Origin: Paracoccus kondratievae
GTDB lineage: Bacteria > Pseudomonadota > Alphaproteobacteria > Rhodobacterales > Rhodobacteraceae
Assembly (NCBI RefSeq): GCF_009301415.1
Contig: NZ_CP045072.1
Coordinates: 159,501-223,500 of the forward strand
Direction: 5' to 3'
Length of the DNA: 64,000 nucleotides
In this document: positions 25,099 through 33,900 of the stretch, in pieces
Position numbering within the stretch: position 1 is the stretch's first letter
Layout of the letters: every line of letters begins with the position of its first letter
Made by a program: the position numbers and the translations under genes
Notes under the pieces: generated by a model
The model's database searches: none
Told to the model about the DNA's origin: nothing
What the model saw: the letters and a program-made list of their open reading frames with translations, nothing else

Positions 25099-25188
25099 TC
25101 ATGGGCCGGTGAAAGCCGGCTGCCCTGGTTCGGCCGGTGGACAAGGGGCCGCTGTGCCCCTAGGGTCCGTCCCGGAAAAGGAGCCGCC

Positions 25189-25974
25189 ATGTTCACCATC
25201 GCCACCTGGAACATCAATTCGGTTCGCCTGCGCGAGGCGCTGGTCGCCCGCTTCCTGACCGAGGAGGCGCCCGATATCCTGTGTCTGCAAGAGACGAAAA
25301 GTCCGGTCGAGAATATCCCGCTGGAGGGTTTTCGTGCCCTTGGCTATCGCCATTTCGTCGCGCGTGGGCAAAAGGGCTACAATGGCGTCGCCATCCTGTC
25401 GAAACTGCCTATCGAGGATGCGGGCGACCGCGACTATGCGGGGCTGGGCCATGCCCGCCATGTCGCGGCGCGGCTTGAGAACGGCGTTACCATTCACAAT
25501 TTCTATGTTCCGGCAGGCGGTGACATTCCCGACCGTGAACAGAATATCAAGTTCGGCCAGAAGCTGGATTTCCTGACCGAGATGCGGGACGTCTTTCATG
25601 CCGACAAACCTGCGCGTTCGATCATGGTGGGTGATCTGAACATTGCTCCGCGCGAAGATGACGTCTGGAACCATAAGGCGTTGTTGAAGATCGTCAGCCA
25701 CACTCCGATCGAGGTCGAGCATCTTTCGGCTACGCAGGATGCCGGGAAATGGGTGGATATCACCCGCAAGGATATCCCTGAGGGCTTACTTTACAGCTGG
25801 TGGAGCTATCGCGCCCGTGACTGGGATGCCGCCGACAAGGGACGGCGTCTGGATCACATCTGGGCGACGCCGGATATCGCCAATGCGGGCCATGGCAGCC
25901 GCATCCTGCGGCCGCTGCGTGGCTGGGAACAGCCAAGCGATCATGTGCCGGTACTGGCGAGCTTTGACCTCTGA
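25189..25974 (+). CDS. xthA: Exodeoxyribonuclease III
   Basis: 261 residues of the exonuclease III/AP endonuclease family, acting in base excision repair. Motifs: MFTIATWNINSVRLR (1-15), DILCLQETKSP (catalytic Glu, about 31), YNGVAILSK, FYVPAGGD, MVGDLNIAPREDDV (about 146-159, catalytic Asp and Asn), GRRLDHIWATPDIA, and the final WEQPSDHVPVLASF with the catalytic Asp-His. GGAG lies upstream of the ATG. Confidence 0.94.
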   Translation: MFTIATWNINSVRLREALVARFLTEEAPDILCLQETKSPVENIPLEGFRALGYRHFVARGQKGYNGVAILSKLPIEDAGDRDYAGLGHARHVAARLENGVTIHNFYVPAGGDIPDREQNIKFGQKLDFLTEMRDVFHADKPARSIMVGDLNIAPREDDVWNHKALLKIVSHTPIEVEHLSATQDAGKWVDITRKDIPEGLLYSWWSYRARDWDAADKGRRLDHIWATPDIANAGHGSRILRPLRGWEQPSDHVPVLASFDL

Positions 25975-25988
25975 GGCGGCTTGCCTCA
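25972..25988 (+). terminator. Hairpin at the xthA stop codon
   Basis: TGAGGC/GCCTCA with a 5-nt loop; the 5' arm contains the TGA stop. There is no T-run, so termination is uncertain. Confidence 0.3.
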
Positions 25989-26060
25989 TGGGTGGGTAAC
26001 CTTGCATCGTGTCCATGGCTGCGCCATCTAAGAGGCAACCCTTTGTAATGAGGAAATCTG

Positions 26061-26975
26061 ATGCTCGAGCTTGGCTCTGCCCCTAAAGACGCGACCGCCC
26101 CGGCCGATATCATCAAGGACGTGACCGAGGCGACCTTCATGGCCGATGTCGTCGAAGCCTCGATGAACGTGCCGGTAATTGTCGATTTCTGGGCCCCATG
26201 GTGTGGCCCGTGCAAGACGCTTGGTCCCCAGCTTGAGGCCGAGGTTGCCCGCCACAAGGGCCGTGTCCGCATGGCCAAGGTCAATGTGGATGAAAACCAG
26301 ATGATCGCTGGCCAGTTGCGGGTGCAGTCGATCCCGACCGTTTACGCCTTTTTCCAGGGTCAGCCGGTCGATGGTTTCCAGGGTGCGATCCCGCAAAGCC
26401 AGATCAAGCAGTTCGTTGACAAGCTGGTCGCTCTGGGTGGTGATGACGGCGGGCTTGCCGAGGCGCTGGAAGCGGCCGAGAGCATGATCACCGAAGGTGC
26501 GCCCGAGGATGCGGCCGAGACCTTTGCCGCTATCCTTGGCGAAGAGCCCGAGAATGCCGCCGCCTGGGGTGGCCTGATCCGCGCACATCTGGCCGCCAAC
26601 GCTGCGGACCGCGCCGAAGAGGCCTTGGCGCAGGTGCCTGCCGCCGTGGCGGGCTCGGGGCCCGTCGAGGCCGCGCGCGCGCAATTGCAGCTGACCCGTC
26701 AGGCCGCAAGCGCGGGCCCTCTGGACGAGTTGCGCCAGAAGGTCGTGGCCGATCCCGCTGACCAGCAGGCCCGGTTCGACTATGCTGCTGCGCTGCATGC
26801 CGCCGGTCAGGTCGAAGAGGCGATCAATGAGTTGCTTGAGGCCTTTCGTCGTGACCGGGAATGGAACGATGGCGCGGCCAAGGCCCAGCTTTTGACCATT
26901 TTTGATGCGCTCAAGCCCACTGATCCGGTGGCGCAGAAGGGGCGGCGGCGGCTGTCCTCGCTGATCTTTGCCTGA
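26061..26975 (+). CDS. Thioredoxin-like co-chaperone (YbbN/CnoX-type)
   Basis: 304 residues. The N-terminal thioredoxin domain (about 25-130) has the active-site motif WAPWCGPCKTLGPQ and the cis-proline segment QSIPTVYAFFQGQPVDG. The C-terminal half (about 135-300) is all helical with TPR-like repeats (EDAAETFAAILGEEPENAAA, ARFDYAAALHAAGQVEEAIN). This architecture is that of YbbN/CnoX, which holds chlorine- or heat-damaged proteins and hands them to chaperones. The intact CGPC motif suggests redox activity, unlike E. coli YbbN (SxxC). The next gene begins 1 bp after the stop. Confidence 0.88.
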   Translation: MLELGSAPKDATAPADIIKDVTEATFMADVVEASMNVPVIVDFWAPWCGPCKTLGPQLEAEVARHKGRVRMAKVNVDENQMIAGQLRVQSIPTVYAFFQGQPVDGFQGAIPQSQIKQFVDKLVALGGDDGGLAEALEAAESMITEGAPEDAAETFAAILGEEPENAAAWGGLIRAHLAANAADRAEEALAQVPAAVAGSGPVEAARAQLQLTRQAASAGPLDELRQKVVADPADQQARFDYAAALHAAGQVEEAINELLEAFRRDREWNDGAAKAQLLTIFDALKPTDPVAQKGRRRLSSLIFA

Positions 26976-26976
26976 G

Positions 26977-27615
26977 ATGGCGCGGGGCATCGACCTGCCC
27001 GAAACGGTTCCGCTGTTCCCGTTGCCGGGCGCGGTCCTGATGCCGCGCACCCGCCTGCCTTTGCAGATATTTGAGCCGCGCTACCTGCAGATGATCGAGG
27101 ATGTGCTGAAGACCCCGTCGCGGCTGGTCGGAATGATCCAGCCGGCCGAGGGCGGGCTTGAGGCTTTGGCCCTGGTCGGTTGCGCGGGACGGATCGTTGC
27201 CTTTTCCGAACTGGACGACGGGCGGCTGATGATTTCGCTGAAGGCGCAGTCTCGTTTCCGGCTTGGCGAGGTGCGACCGGGCTTTACCCCCTATCTGCGC
27301 GGTCAGGTGGACTGGCGCGGCTATGAGGATGATCTGGCCGTTGAGGCCGAAGAGGACCCGGGCTTTGAGCGTCAGCCCTTCATGGCGCGCCTGGGCCGCT
27401 ATATGGAGCAGCGCGACCTGTCCACCGATTGGGAGGCGGCCGAAGCCTCGGATCCTGAAACGCTGGTCAATTCGCTGTCGATGCTGCTGCCGCTGGCGCC
27501 CGAGGAAAAGCAGGCGCTGCTGGAGGCGCCGACGCTGGCCGAGCGTCGGGCGCTGCTGGAAGGTCTGTTGGAATACGCCCTGCATGGCGGCGATAATGAG
27601 GAGATGCTTCAGTGA
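26977..27615 (+). CDS. LON substrate-binding domain protein
   Basis: 212 residues corresponding only to the N-terminal LON domain of Lon protease, without ATPase or protease parts. Marks are [35 protein letters not shown] and [20 protein letters not shown]. Such stand-alone proteins (COG2802) are frequent next to a ybbN-like thioredoxin gene in alphaproteobacteria; the role is not known in detail. ATG 26977 is preferred over a TTG at 26968. The stop overlaps the next gene by 4 bp. Confidence 0.88.
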   Translation: MARGIDLPETVPLFPLPGAVLMPRTRLPLQIFEPRYLQMIEDVLKTPSRLVGMIQPAEGGLEALALVGCAGRIVAFSELDDGRLMISLKAQSRFRLGEVRPGFTPYLRGQVDWRGYEDDLAVEAEEDPGFERQPFMARLGRYMEQRDLSTDWEAAEASDPETLVNSLSMLLPLAPEEKQALLEAPTLAERRALLEGLLEYALHGGDNEEMLQ

Positions 27616-27803
27616 CCGAGACGACCGAACGCGGCTATGACCGTCATATGCTTGAGGCGCTGGTCTGCCCGGTGACGCATACGACGCTGCGCTATGATGC
27701 CCGGGCTCAGGAACTGATCTCGGATGCTGCCGGTCTGGCCTTTCCGATCCGCGACGGTATTCCGATCATGCTGTTGAACGAGGCGCGTCAGACCCGCGCC
27801 TGA
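27612..27803 (+). CDS. Trm112-like small protein
   Basis: 63 residues with the Trm112/UPF0434 pattern: [25 protein letters not shown], then [19 protein letters not shown]. Eukaryotic Trm112 activates methyltransferases; bacterial forms (YcaR-like) are little studied. Usual members carry CPxC; here it is CPVTHT, so a zinc site is incomplete. The GTG at 27612 overlaps the previous stop, while an ATG at 27648 would give a 51-residue form starting at the conserved part. Third gene of the thioredoxin-LON operon. Confidence 0.85.
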   Translation: MTETTERGYDRHMLEALVCPVTHTTLRYDARAQELISDAAGLAFPIRDGIPIMLLNEARQTRA

Positions 27804-27864
27804 GGCCGGAAAACAGGGGCGGACGCACGAGCAGCTGGGGAAGGCTCGCACGCCCGCGCCGCGG

Positions 27865-28194
27865 TCAGAGTCCGCAGATCTCGGACCGCACCAGAAAGCG
27901 CCGCTCCCGACCGTTGTCCAGGCTGAACATGCCACCGCGGCCCGGCACGACGTCGATGATCAGGCGGGTATGCTTCCAGGCATCGTATTGACTGGCTGAG
28001 ATATAAAAGGGCATGCCGCCGATCTCGCCCAGTTTCACGTCGCGTTCGCTGATGCGGAATTCGCCCTGTGGATAGCACATGGGCGAGGACCCGTCGCAGC
28101 AGCCCCCGGACTGATGAAAAAGGACTGGGCCGTGCTCGGCGACGATCTCGGCCAAAAACGCCAGCGCGGCGGGGGTGGCGGAAACGCGGTCCAT
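27865..28194 (-). CDS. DUF779 protein
   Basis: 109 residues of the DUF779 family, nearly always beside an aldehyde dehydrogenase of the AldB/ExaC type, as here. The conserved centre is LFHQSGGCCDGSSPMCYPQG, which contains three cysteines that look like a metal or redox site. Also typical is SQYDAWKHTRLIIDVVPGRGG. Biochemical role unknown; by association it may support the dehydrogenase. It lies 56 bp downstream of the aldehyde dehydrogenase gene on the same strand, separated by a strong hairpin. Confidence 0.88.
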   Translation of the reverse strand: MDRVSATPAALAFLAEIVAEHGPVLFHQSGGCCDGSSPMCYPQGEFRISERDVKLGEIGGMPFYISASQYDAWKHTRLIIDVVPGRGGMFSLDNGRERRFLVRSEICGL

Positions 28195-28220
28195 GGTTCT
28201 GGTCCCGATCAGGGGGGAAA

Positions 28221-28243
28221 GGCGGCCCCATCGCGGGGCCGCC
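28221..28243 (-). terminator. Intercistronic hairpin between exaC and the DUF779 gene
   Basis: Perfect 9-bp stem GGCGGCCCC/GGGGCCGCC with a 5-nt loop. On the minus strand it is followed by TTTCCCCCC. It is probably a partial terminator or mRNA-stabilising hairpin that lowers expression of the second gene. Confidence 0.5.
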
Positions 28244-28250
28244 CTGTCGG

Positions 28251-29777
28251 TCAGAAGAAGCCCAGTTTCCTGGGTGAATAGCTGACCAGCATGTTCTTGG
28301 TCTGCTGATAATGGTCGAGCATCATCTTATGCGTCTCGCGCCCGATGCCCGACTGTTTGTAGCCGCCAAAGGCCGCATGGGCGGGATAGGCGTGATAGCA
28401 GTTGGTCCAGACCCGACCCGCCTTGATGCCGCGGCCCATGCGGTAGCAGGTATTGGCGTCGCGTGACCACACACCGGCGCCAAGGCCGTAAAGCGTGTCA
28501 TTGGCGATCTCCAGCGCCTCGGCCTGATCCTTGAAGGTCGTGACCGAGACCACCGGACCAAAGATCTCTTCCTGGAAGATGCGCATCTTGTTATGGCCGC
28601 GGAAGATCGTCGGCTCGATGTAATAGCCGCCCGACAGTTCGCCGCCCAGATCAGCTGCCTTGCCGCCGGTCAGAACCTCGGCACCTTCTTTCTTGCCGAT
28701 GTCGAGATAGCTGAGGATCTTTTCCTTTTGCTCGCTCGACGCCTGCGCGCCGATCATGGTGTCGCTTTCGCGCGGGTCGCCCTGCTTGATGGATTTGACC
28801 CGCTGGACTGCGCGCTCCATGAACCGGTCATAGATCGATTCCTGGATAAGCACGCGCGACGGGCAGGTGCAGACCTCACCCTGGTTCAGCGCGAACATCG
28901 CAAAGCCTTCCAGCGCCTTGTCGAAGAAGTCGTCGTCTTCGCGCGCCACATCGGCAAAGAAGATGTTGGGGGATTTCCCGCCCAGCTCCAGCGTCACCGG
29001 GATCAGGTTTTCAGCGGCATATTGCATGATCAGCCGGCCGGTGGTGGTTTCCCCGGTGAAGGCGATCTTGGCGATGCGGCTCGACGAGGCCAGAGGTTTG
29101 CCTGCCTCAAGCCCAAAACCGTTGACGATGTTCAGGACGCCCGGGGGCAGCAGATCGCCGATCAGGTTCACCCAGACCATGATGCTGGCCGGGGTCTGTT
29201 CGGCGGGTTTCAGCACGATGCAGTTGCCGGCAGCCAAAGCGGGGGCCAGCTTCCAGCACGCCATCAGCAGCGGAAAGTTCCACGGGATGATCTGGCCGAC
29301 GACACCCAGCGGCTCATGGAAGTGATAGGCTACGGTGTCATCGTCGATCTGGCTGATCGCGCCTTCCTGAGCGCGCAGCACCCCGGCGAAATAGCGGAAA
29401 TGGTCAATGGCCAGCGGCAGGTCGGCGGCCATGGTTTCACGGATGGGCTTACCGTTGTCCCAGGTTTCGGCCGTGGCGAGCAGTTCCAGATTCTGCTCCA
29501 TCCGGTCGGCGATCTTCAGCATGATATTTGCGCGCTCGGCCGGGCTGGTTGCGCCCCATTTTTCCTTGGCGGCATGGGCGGCATCCAGCGCCAGCTCGAT
29601 ATCGCCGGAATCCGAACGCGCAATCTGGCCGATTTCGGCCCCGGTGATCGGCGTGGTGTTGGTGAAATACTTGCCCGAGACAGGCGCCACCCACTTGCCG
29701 CCGATGAAGTTGTCATAGCGTGCCTCGAAAGGCAGCGCGTTCACGCCCCGGAAGGGATGCGTCTGATCGTTCGGCAT
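28251..29777 (-). CDS. exaC: NAD-dependent aldehyde dehydrogenase (ExaC/AldB type)
   Basis: Oxidises acetaldehyde (and similar aldehydes) to the acid. 508 residues. Motifs: [33 protein letters not shown] (cofactor Lys), [30 protein letters not shown] with catalytic Glu, and [14 protein letters not shown] with the catalytic Cys (the CTCPSR form is typical of ExaC/AldB). The C-terminus [20 protein letters not shown] is also subfamily-specific. A GAGGAG ribosome-binding site precedes the ATG. In PQQ-dependent ethanol oxidation this enzyme takes the aldehyde made by the periplasmic dehydrogenase. The AcoR-like gene upstream is its likely regulator. Confidence 0.92.
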   Translation of the reverse strand: MPNDQTHPFRGVNALPFEARYDNFIGGKWVAPVSGKYFTNTTPITGAEIGQIARSDSGDIELALDAAHAAKEKWGATSPAERANIMLKIADRMEQNLELLATAETWDNGKPIRETMAADLPLAIDHFRYFAGVLRAQEGAISQIDDDTVAYHFHEPLGVVGQIIPWNFPLLMACWKLAPALAAGNCIVLKPAEQTPASIMVWVNLIGDLLPPGVLNIVNGFGLEAGKPLASSSRIAKIAFTGETTTGRLIMQYAAENLIPVTLELGGKSPNIFFADVAREDDDFFDKALEGFAMFALNQGEVCTCPSRVLIQESIYDRFMERAVQRVKSIKQGDPRESDTMIGAQASSEQKEKILSYLDIGKKEGAEVLTGGKAADLGGELSGGYYIEPTIFRGHNKMRIFQEEIFGPVVSVTTFKDQAEALEIANDTLYGLGAGVWSRDANTCYRMGRGIKAGRVWTNCYHAYPAHAAFGGYKQSGIGRETHKMMLDHYQQTKNMLVSYSPRKLGFF

Positions 29778-29882
29778 CTTGTTTCTCCTCTCATCCCGGC
29801 TCCTCCTGCCGGTTGCCTGAAAGGGTGGGGTGCGCGCCGTAACCGGTCAACTTGGGGGGCTGCATCGCCGCGCCGATGTGTT

Positions 29883-30881
29883 TCAGGGGCGAGACACTCG
29901 CCCCGGATTTTCCTCGATCCCCAGCCGTGCCATGCGGCGGTACAGCGTCGCACGCCCGACCCCCAGCGCACGCGCCGCGGCCGAGACGTTCCCCTGTGTC
30001 CGCGCAAGGGCACGAATCACGGCTGCACGTTCGGCGCGTTCAAAGCCTGACCCTTCGTCCTGGCGGCCTAAAAGGTCGGCGGCCGGGCGGGGGCGCAACT
30101 GCCCCTCTTTCTCAAGGCCAAAGGCGCGGCGTGCGGCGCGGTTTGCGCCGATGGCCAGATCATCCTTGTCCACCGCGATCAGCAGCGTTCCGTCCTCGGC
30201 ACCTTCGGCCCCGGCGGTGATGATGCGCGCGCCGGGGAACGAGGCGCGAAAGAACGCGGCCTCGATTGCCCGTGCGCTATGGGCAACCTGTGCGGCGATC
30301 AGCGCGTTCAGGCGTTCGGTGTGATCGGCGCGCGCAGAGCTGACGTCGAGTGCAGCGATGATCCGCCCGTCCGGTCCCCAGATCGGGGCGTCCATACAGG
30401 ACAGGCCGGTGTTGCGGGCATAGAAATGCTGATCGCGGTGGATGGTGACCTGCCGACCTTCGGCCAGACAGGTGCCGATGCCATTCGTGCCCTGCACCTC
30501 TTCGGACCAGTCCATGCCGCGCCACAGGCCCCAGCCGCGAAAGGTCGCGGCATCCCCCTCGCTGACGCGATGTTCCAGCACGATGCCGTCCGCATCTGTC
30601 AGCAACAGGTTGCAGCCCGTGGGGCAGACCAGTTGAAACAGCTGGTCAAGCTGTGGCCGGGCGACGGCGATGAAACGGTCCATACGCTCGATCCGCCCGG
30701 ACAGTTCACGCTCGGTCAGGCGGCGGGGTTCGGGCGGACGCGTCGGGTCCAGCCCGTGCTTGAGCATCGAGCGGCGCCAGCTTGCCGCCAGCCGGCTGAC
30801 GGCGGCGGGCGATTGCAAGGCCTGCACCACGCGGTCTTCGTGGCGCAGCGGGGGTGATGCAACCGGGCGGGTCTCGGGCAA
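29883..30881 (-). CDS. AcoR-like GAF/Fis-HTH regulator lacking an AAA+ domain
   Basis: 332 residues. The N-terminal region (SWRRSMLKHGLDPTRPPEPR, GAF-type sensor about 75-215, with EVQGTNGIGTCLAEGRQVTI and DAPIWGPDGRIIAALDVSSA) is that of AcoR, the activator of acetoin/aldehyde genes. A short PAS-like segment follows, then a C-terminal Fis-type helix-turn-helix (VIRALARTQGNVSAAARALG). The central AAA+ domain that contacts sigma-54 is absent. It therefore probably works with sigma-70, or as a repressor. It sits upstream of exaC on the same strand, 105 bp away. Confidence 0.82.
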   Translation of the reverse strand: MPETRPVASPPLRHEDRVVQALQSPAAVSRLAASWRRSMLKHGLDPTRPPEPRRLTERELSGRIERMDRFIAVARPQLDQLFQLVCPTGCNLLLTDADGIVLEHRVSEGDAATFRGWGLWRGMDWSEEVQGTNGIGTCLAEGRQVTIHRDQHFYARNTGLSCMDAPIWGPDGRIIAALDVSSARADHTERLNALIAAQVAHSARAIEAAFFRASFPGARIITAGAEGAEDGTLLIAVDKDDLAIGANRAARRAFGLEKEGQLRPRPAADLLGRQDEGSGFERAERAAVIRALARTQGNVSAAARALGVGRATLYRRMARLGIEENPGRVSRP

Positions 30882-30914
30882 GGCTTCCTCCCTTCCTTAC
30901 ACGATTCCCGGAAT

Positions 30915-30940
30915 ATTGCCCGCCCCGACGTCGCGGGGCA
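30915..30940 (-). terminator. Putative terminator after the alpha-2-macroglobulin gene
   Basis: GCCCCG and CGGGGC arms around an ACGT-type loop in the 85-bp gap downstream of the gene. There is no clear T-run. Confidence 0.35.
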
Positions 30941-30966
30941 AGCAATGCTTTCGTCCCCCTTTTGGC

Positions 30967-33900
30967 TTAAGGGGTGACCGTCACCGTGCCGCTGTCCGAC
31001 CAGGCGCGGTATTCGGGCCGGTACATATCCTCGACGCTGGCGGCGGGTTGGCGGAAATCGCCGGGCGTTACGGCGCGGACGATATAGGCCAGCTTGAAGC
31101 TTTCCGCCGAGGTCCAGGTCAGCGCGGCGGCAAAGCGGTCGGCGCGGAACTCGGACATTTCGGTCGAGGTTTCTGCCTCAAGCCAGTCGAGCGACGACAC
31201 ATCGCCTGCGCGCAGCAGGTTCGGGTTGTCGATTTCCCACCCTGCGGGCAAGGGGTCCGCGATGACCAGACGCCCGCCGCCTTCGGAGTGCGGATAGACC
31301 TCGACCACCACCACCATGCGGGTGCCCTGCTTCACCGTCTCGGGGTCAAGCGGGCTGCCCTCCATGCTGAAATAGCTGCGCGAGATCGTGTAGCCTTTCC
31401 CACCCGCCGCAACCGGGCCTTGCGGCTTGCCGGTCGCGGTCAGCGTCACCTCAAGCGGGCGGTCGCCGTTATTGGCGATGCTGGCGTCCGCAGGCAGGTT
31501 CACCACCGGCTGATTCAGCGCCACCCCGTTCAGCGTCGCCGCCGGGGTCGAGCTAAAGAGCGATTGCGCCGCCAGCACCGTCCAGACCGCTTCTTGCGTC
31601 GAAAGGCTGCGTCCGGCCTCTTCGGCGTGGGCGATACGCTGGGCGATCTGGCCGGACAGGTCGGTAGTATCAATCGCCTGCGTTTTTGCCTCGGCCGCCA
31701 GTGCCAGAACAGCAGAACCGTCGCGGAGCTTGGTGCCGTAATCGGCGCGATAGGAATAGGCCTCGGGCGCGCCGAGGTTCAGCAGGTTGTGCGCCTGCGT
31801 GAACATCCGGTCCGCCCGCTGCTGGTCGCCGTAAGAGGCCAGTGCCGCACCAAGGTTCGCCGCCGCCATCGGGGTCGAGAATGACCCGGCTGCGGTATCG
31901 GCATAATAGCGCAGATCACCCACCGTCGCCGCCCGTTCACGCGCAAGTACAGTCAGTGCATAGGCAAGGGCGGCGTTTTCATCGGCCGAGGCGGCCCCGG
32001 GTTCGGTAGCGTAATTGGCGCGGTTGCGCAGGTTGTTGATCGCCATGTCGAATGCGGTGTCGGGAACCCGATAGCCAGCAGCCCGTGCCCGCGACAGGAA
32101 GTCGGTGACATAGGATTCAAGCCACAGATCGCCGGAATCCGCGTACCACAGGCCGAAACCGCCGTTCGAGCTCTGGCGGGTCAGGATCTGGTCGATTGCC
32201 CGCTGGACCTGCTTTGAGGTGTCCTCGCCCTCCATCCCTTCGGCGGCGGCAAGGCTTGGCAGGTAAAGCAGCGGCATCGCGCCCGAGGTCAGCTGCTCGG
32301 TGCAGCCATAGGGATAGCGCGCAAGCCGCATCAGGGCGCCCGCCACATCCAGCCGGCCATAGGGGCCAAGCGCGGCCGTCACCTCGGCCCCTGGCAGCAT
32401 GGACTGCATCAGCGTGGGCGGGATGGTCAGGCTTTGGCCCGGCTCGATGACCAGACGGTCCTGACGCTGGATATCGGCCTCGTTCAGCGAAACGGGGATG
32501 GCGATATCCTTGGTCAGTGCCTCGCCATCGGGCGTGGTCAGGGTAAGCCGCAGATTGGCAATCCCTTCGGCCTCGCCTGCTGTGACGGGCATCTGGACCT
32601 GCGCCTCGGCTTTTTCGGCCAGCGTCACGCTGTCCACGGGCAGGCTGGTCGTCAGCGGAGCCGAGCCGCTGACCTGTTCGACCGCCAGCCGCACCTCGCC
32701 CGCAGGACCCGAGGCATGGGTCAGGCGCAGCCCGACCTGTGCCCGGTCTCCGGGGGCAAGGAAGGCGGGGGCGGTGACGGTCATCACCACCGGATCGCGC
32801 ACCAGAACCGAGGCATCGGTCTGGCCGACGCCCTTGGTGGACCAGACCACGGCCATCAGGCGCACTTCGCCGTTAAAGTCTCCGACCGGGATCTCGACCG
32901 TGACGGTGCCATCCGCGCCCACCGTGACGGGCCCCGAGAACCAGCTCATCAGCTTTTCGGTGGGCGGAGGTGCCTCGGTACTGCCGGCAAGGTTTGCGTC
33001 ACCCCCTTCGCGCAGCGCGCCATCCGGGGCGCCCGTCGGCATGATCAGACGCCCGTAAAGATCGCGCAGCGCGACGCCCAGACGACGCTGGCCGAAATAG
33101 TGCTGCGAGGGGTTCGGCGGCTGAAAGCGCGTCAGGTTCAGAATACCCTGGTCGACAGCCGCGATGGTGGCATGAACGGTTTCGCCTGCCGCGCCATCAA
33201 CCTTGAGCGTGACCGGAATCACGCCGCGCGGCCGGGTTTCGGCCGGGGCTTCAAAGCTGGCTGCAAGCTGGCGATCGCCCGGGTCAACTGCGGCATGGGC
33301 CAGACCCAGCGCCCGGACCGGCTGGCGGTCGCCGGGCTTGGTGTCGCCCAGCGGACGGATGGCGCTGACGGTGATATAGACGCCGGCGCCCCATTCATCT
33401 GTGACGGGCAGGTCCACGGTATTGTCGCCCGCCTTCAGCGCCACGGTCTGCATCGACACCAGCCGGTTCGACAGGACCGAGACGAGGCCCAGCCCGTCGC
33501 TGGCGGCCTCGACCCGGACGCGTGCGGTGTCGCCGCTGCGATAGGCGGGCTTGTCCAGAACGACCTTCAACCGGTCTGGTGTCTCGGTGCCGGAATTGGC
33601 GATAGCGCCCCAGCCAGCATAGAACCGGGCCGAGCTGGGACCGCCCTGACCCGAGGCCAGCTCCGCCACCAGTTCATATTCGCCCCATTCGACGGGGGCC
33701 GAAATCTCGGCCGGGGACTCGCCCGGTTCTGCCACGCCTTCGGTAATGCGGGTGCGGCTGGTAATGACCTCCCAGTTCCACTGGCCGCCGAGCGAGTACC
33801 ACTGATATTCGGTATCGATGCGGTTCAGGACCCAGCGCACCGGCTGAGCCTCAGGTTTCAGGTCGGGGCCGACCGCCATCAGCGCAAAGCGTGCCTCGGT

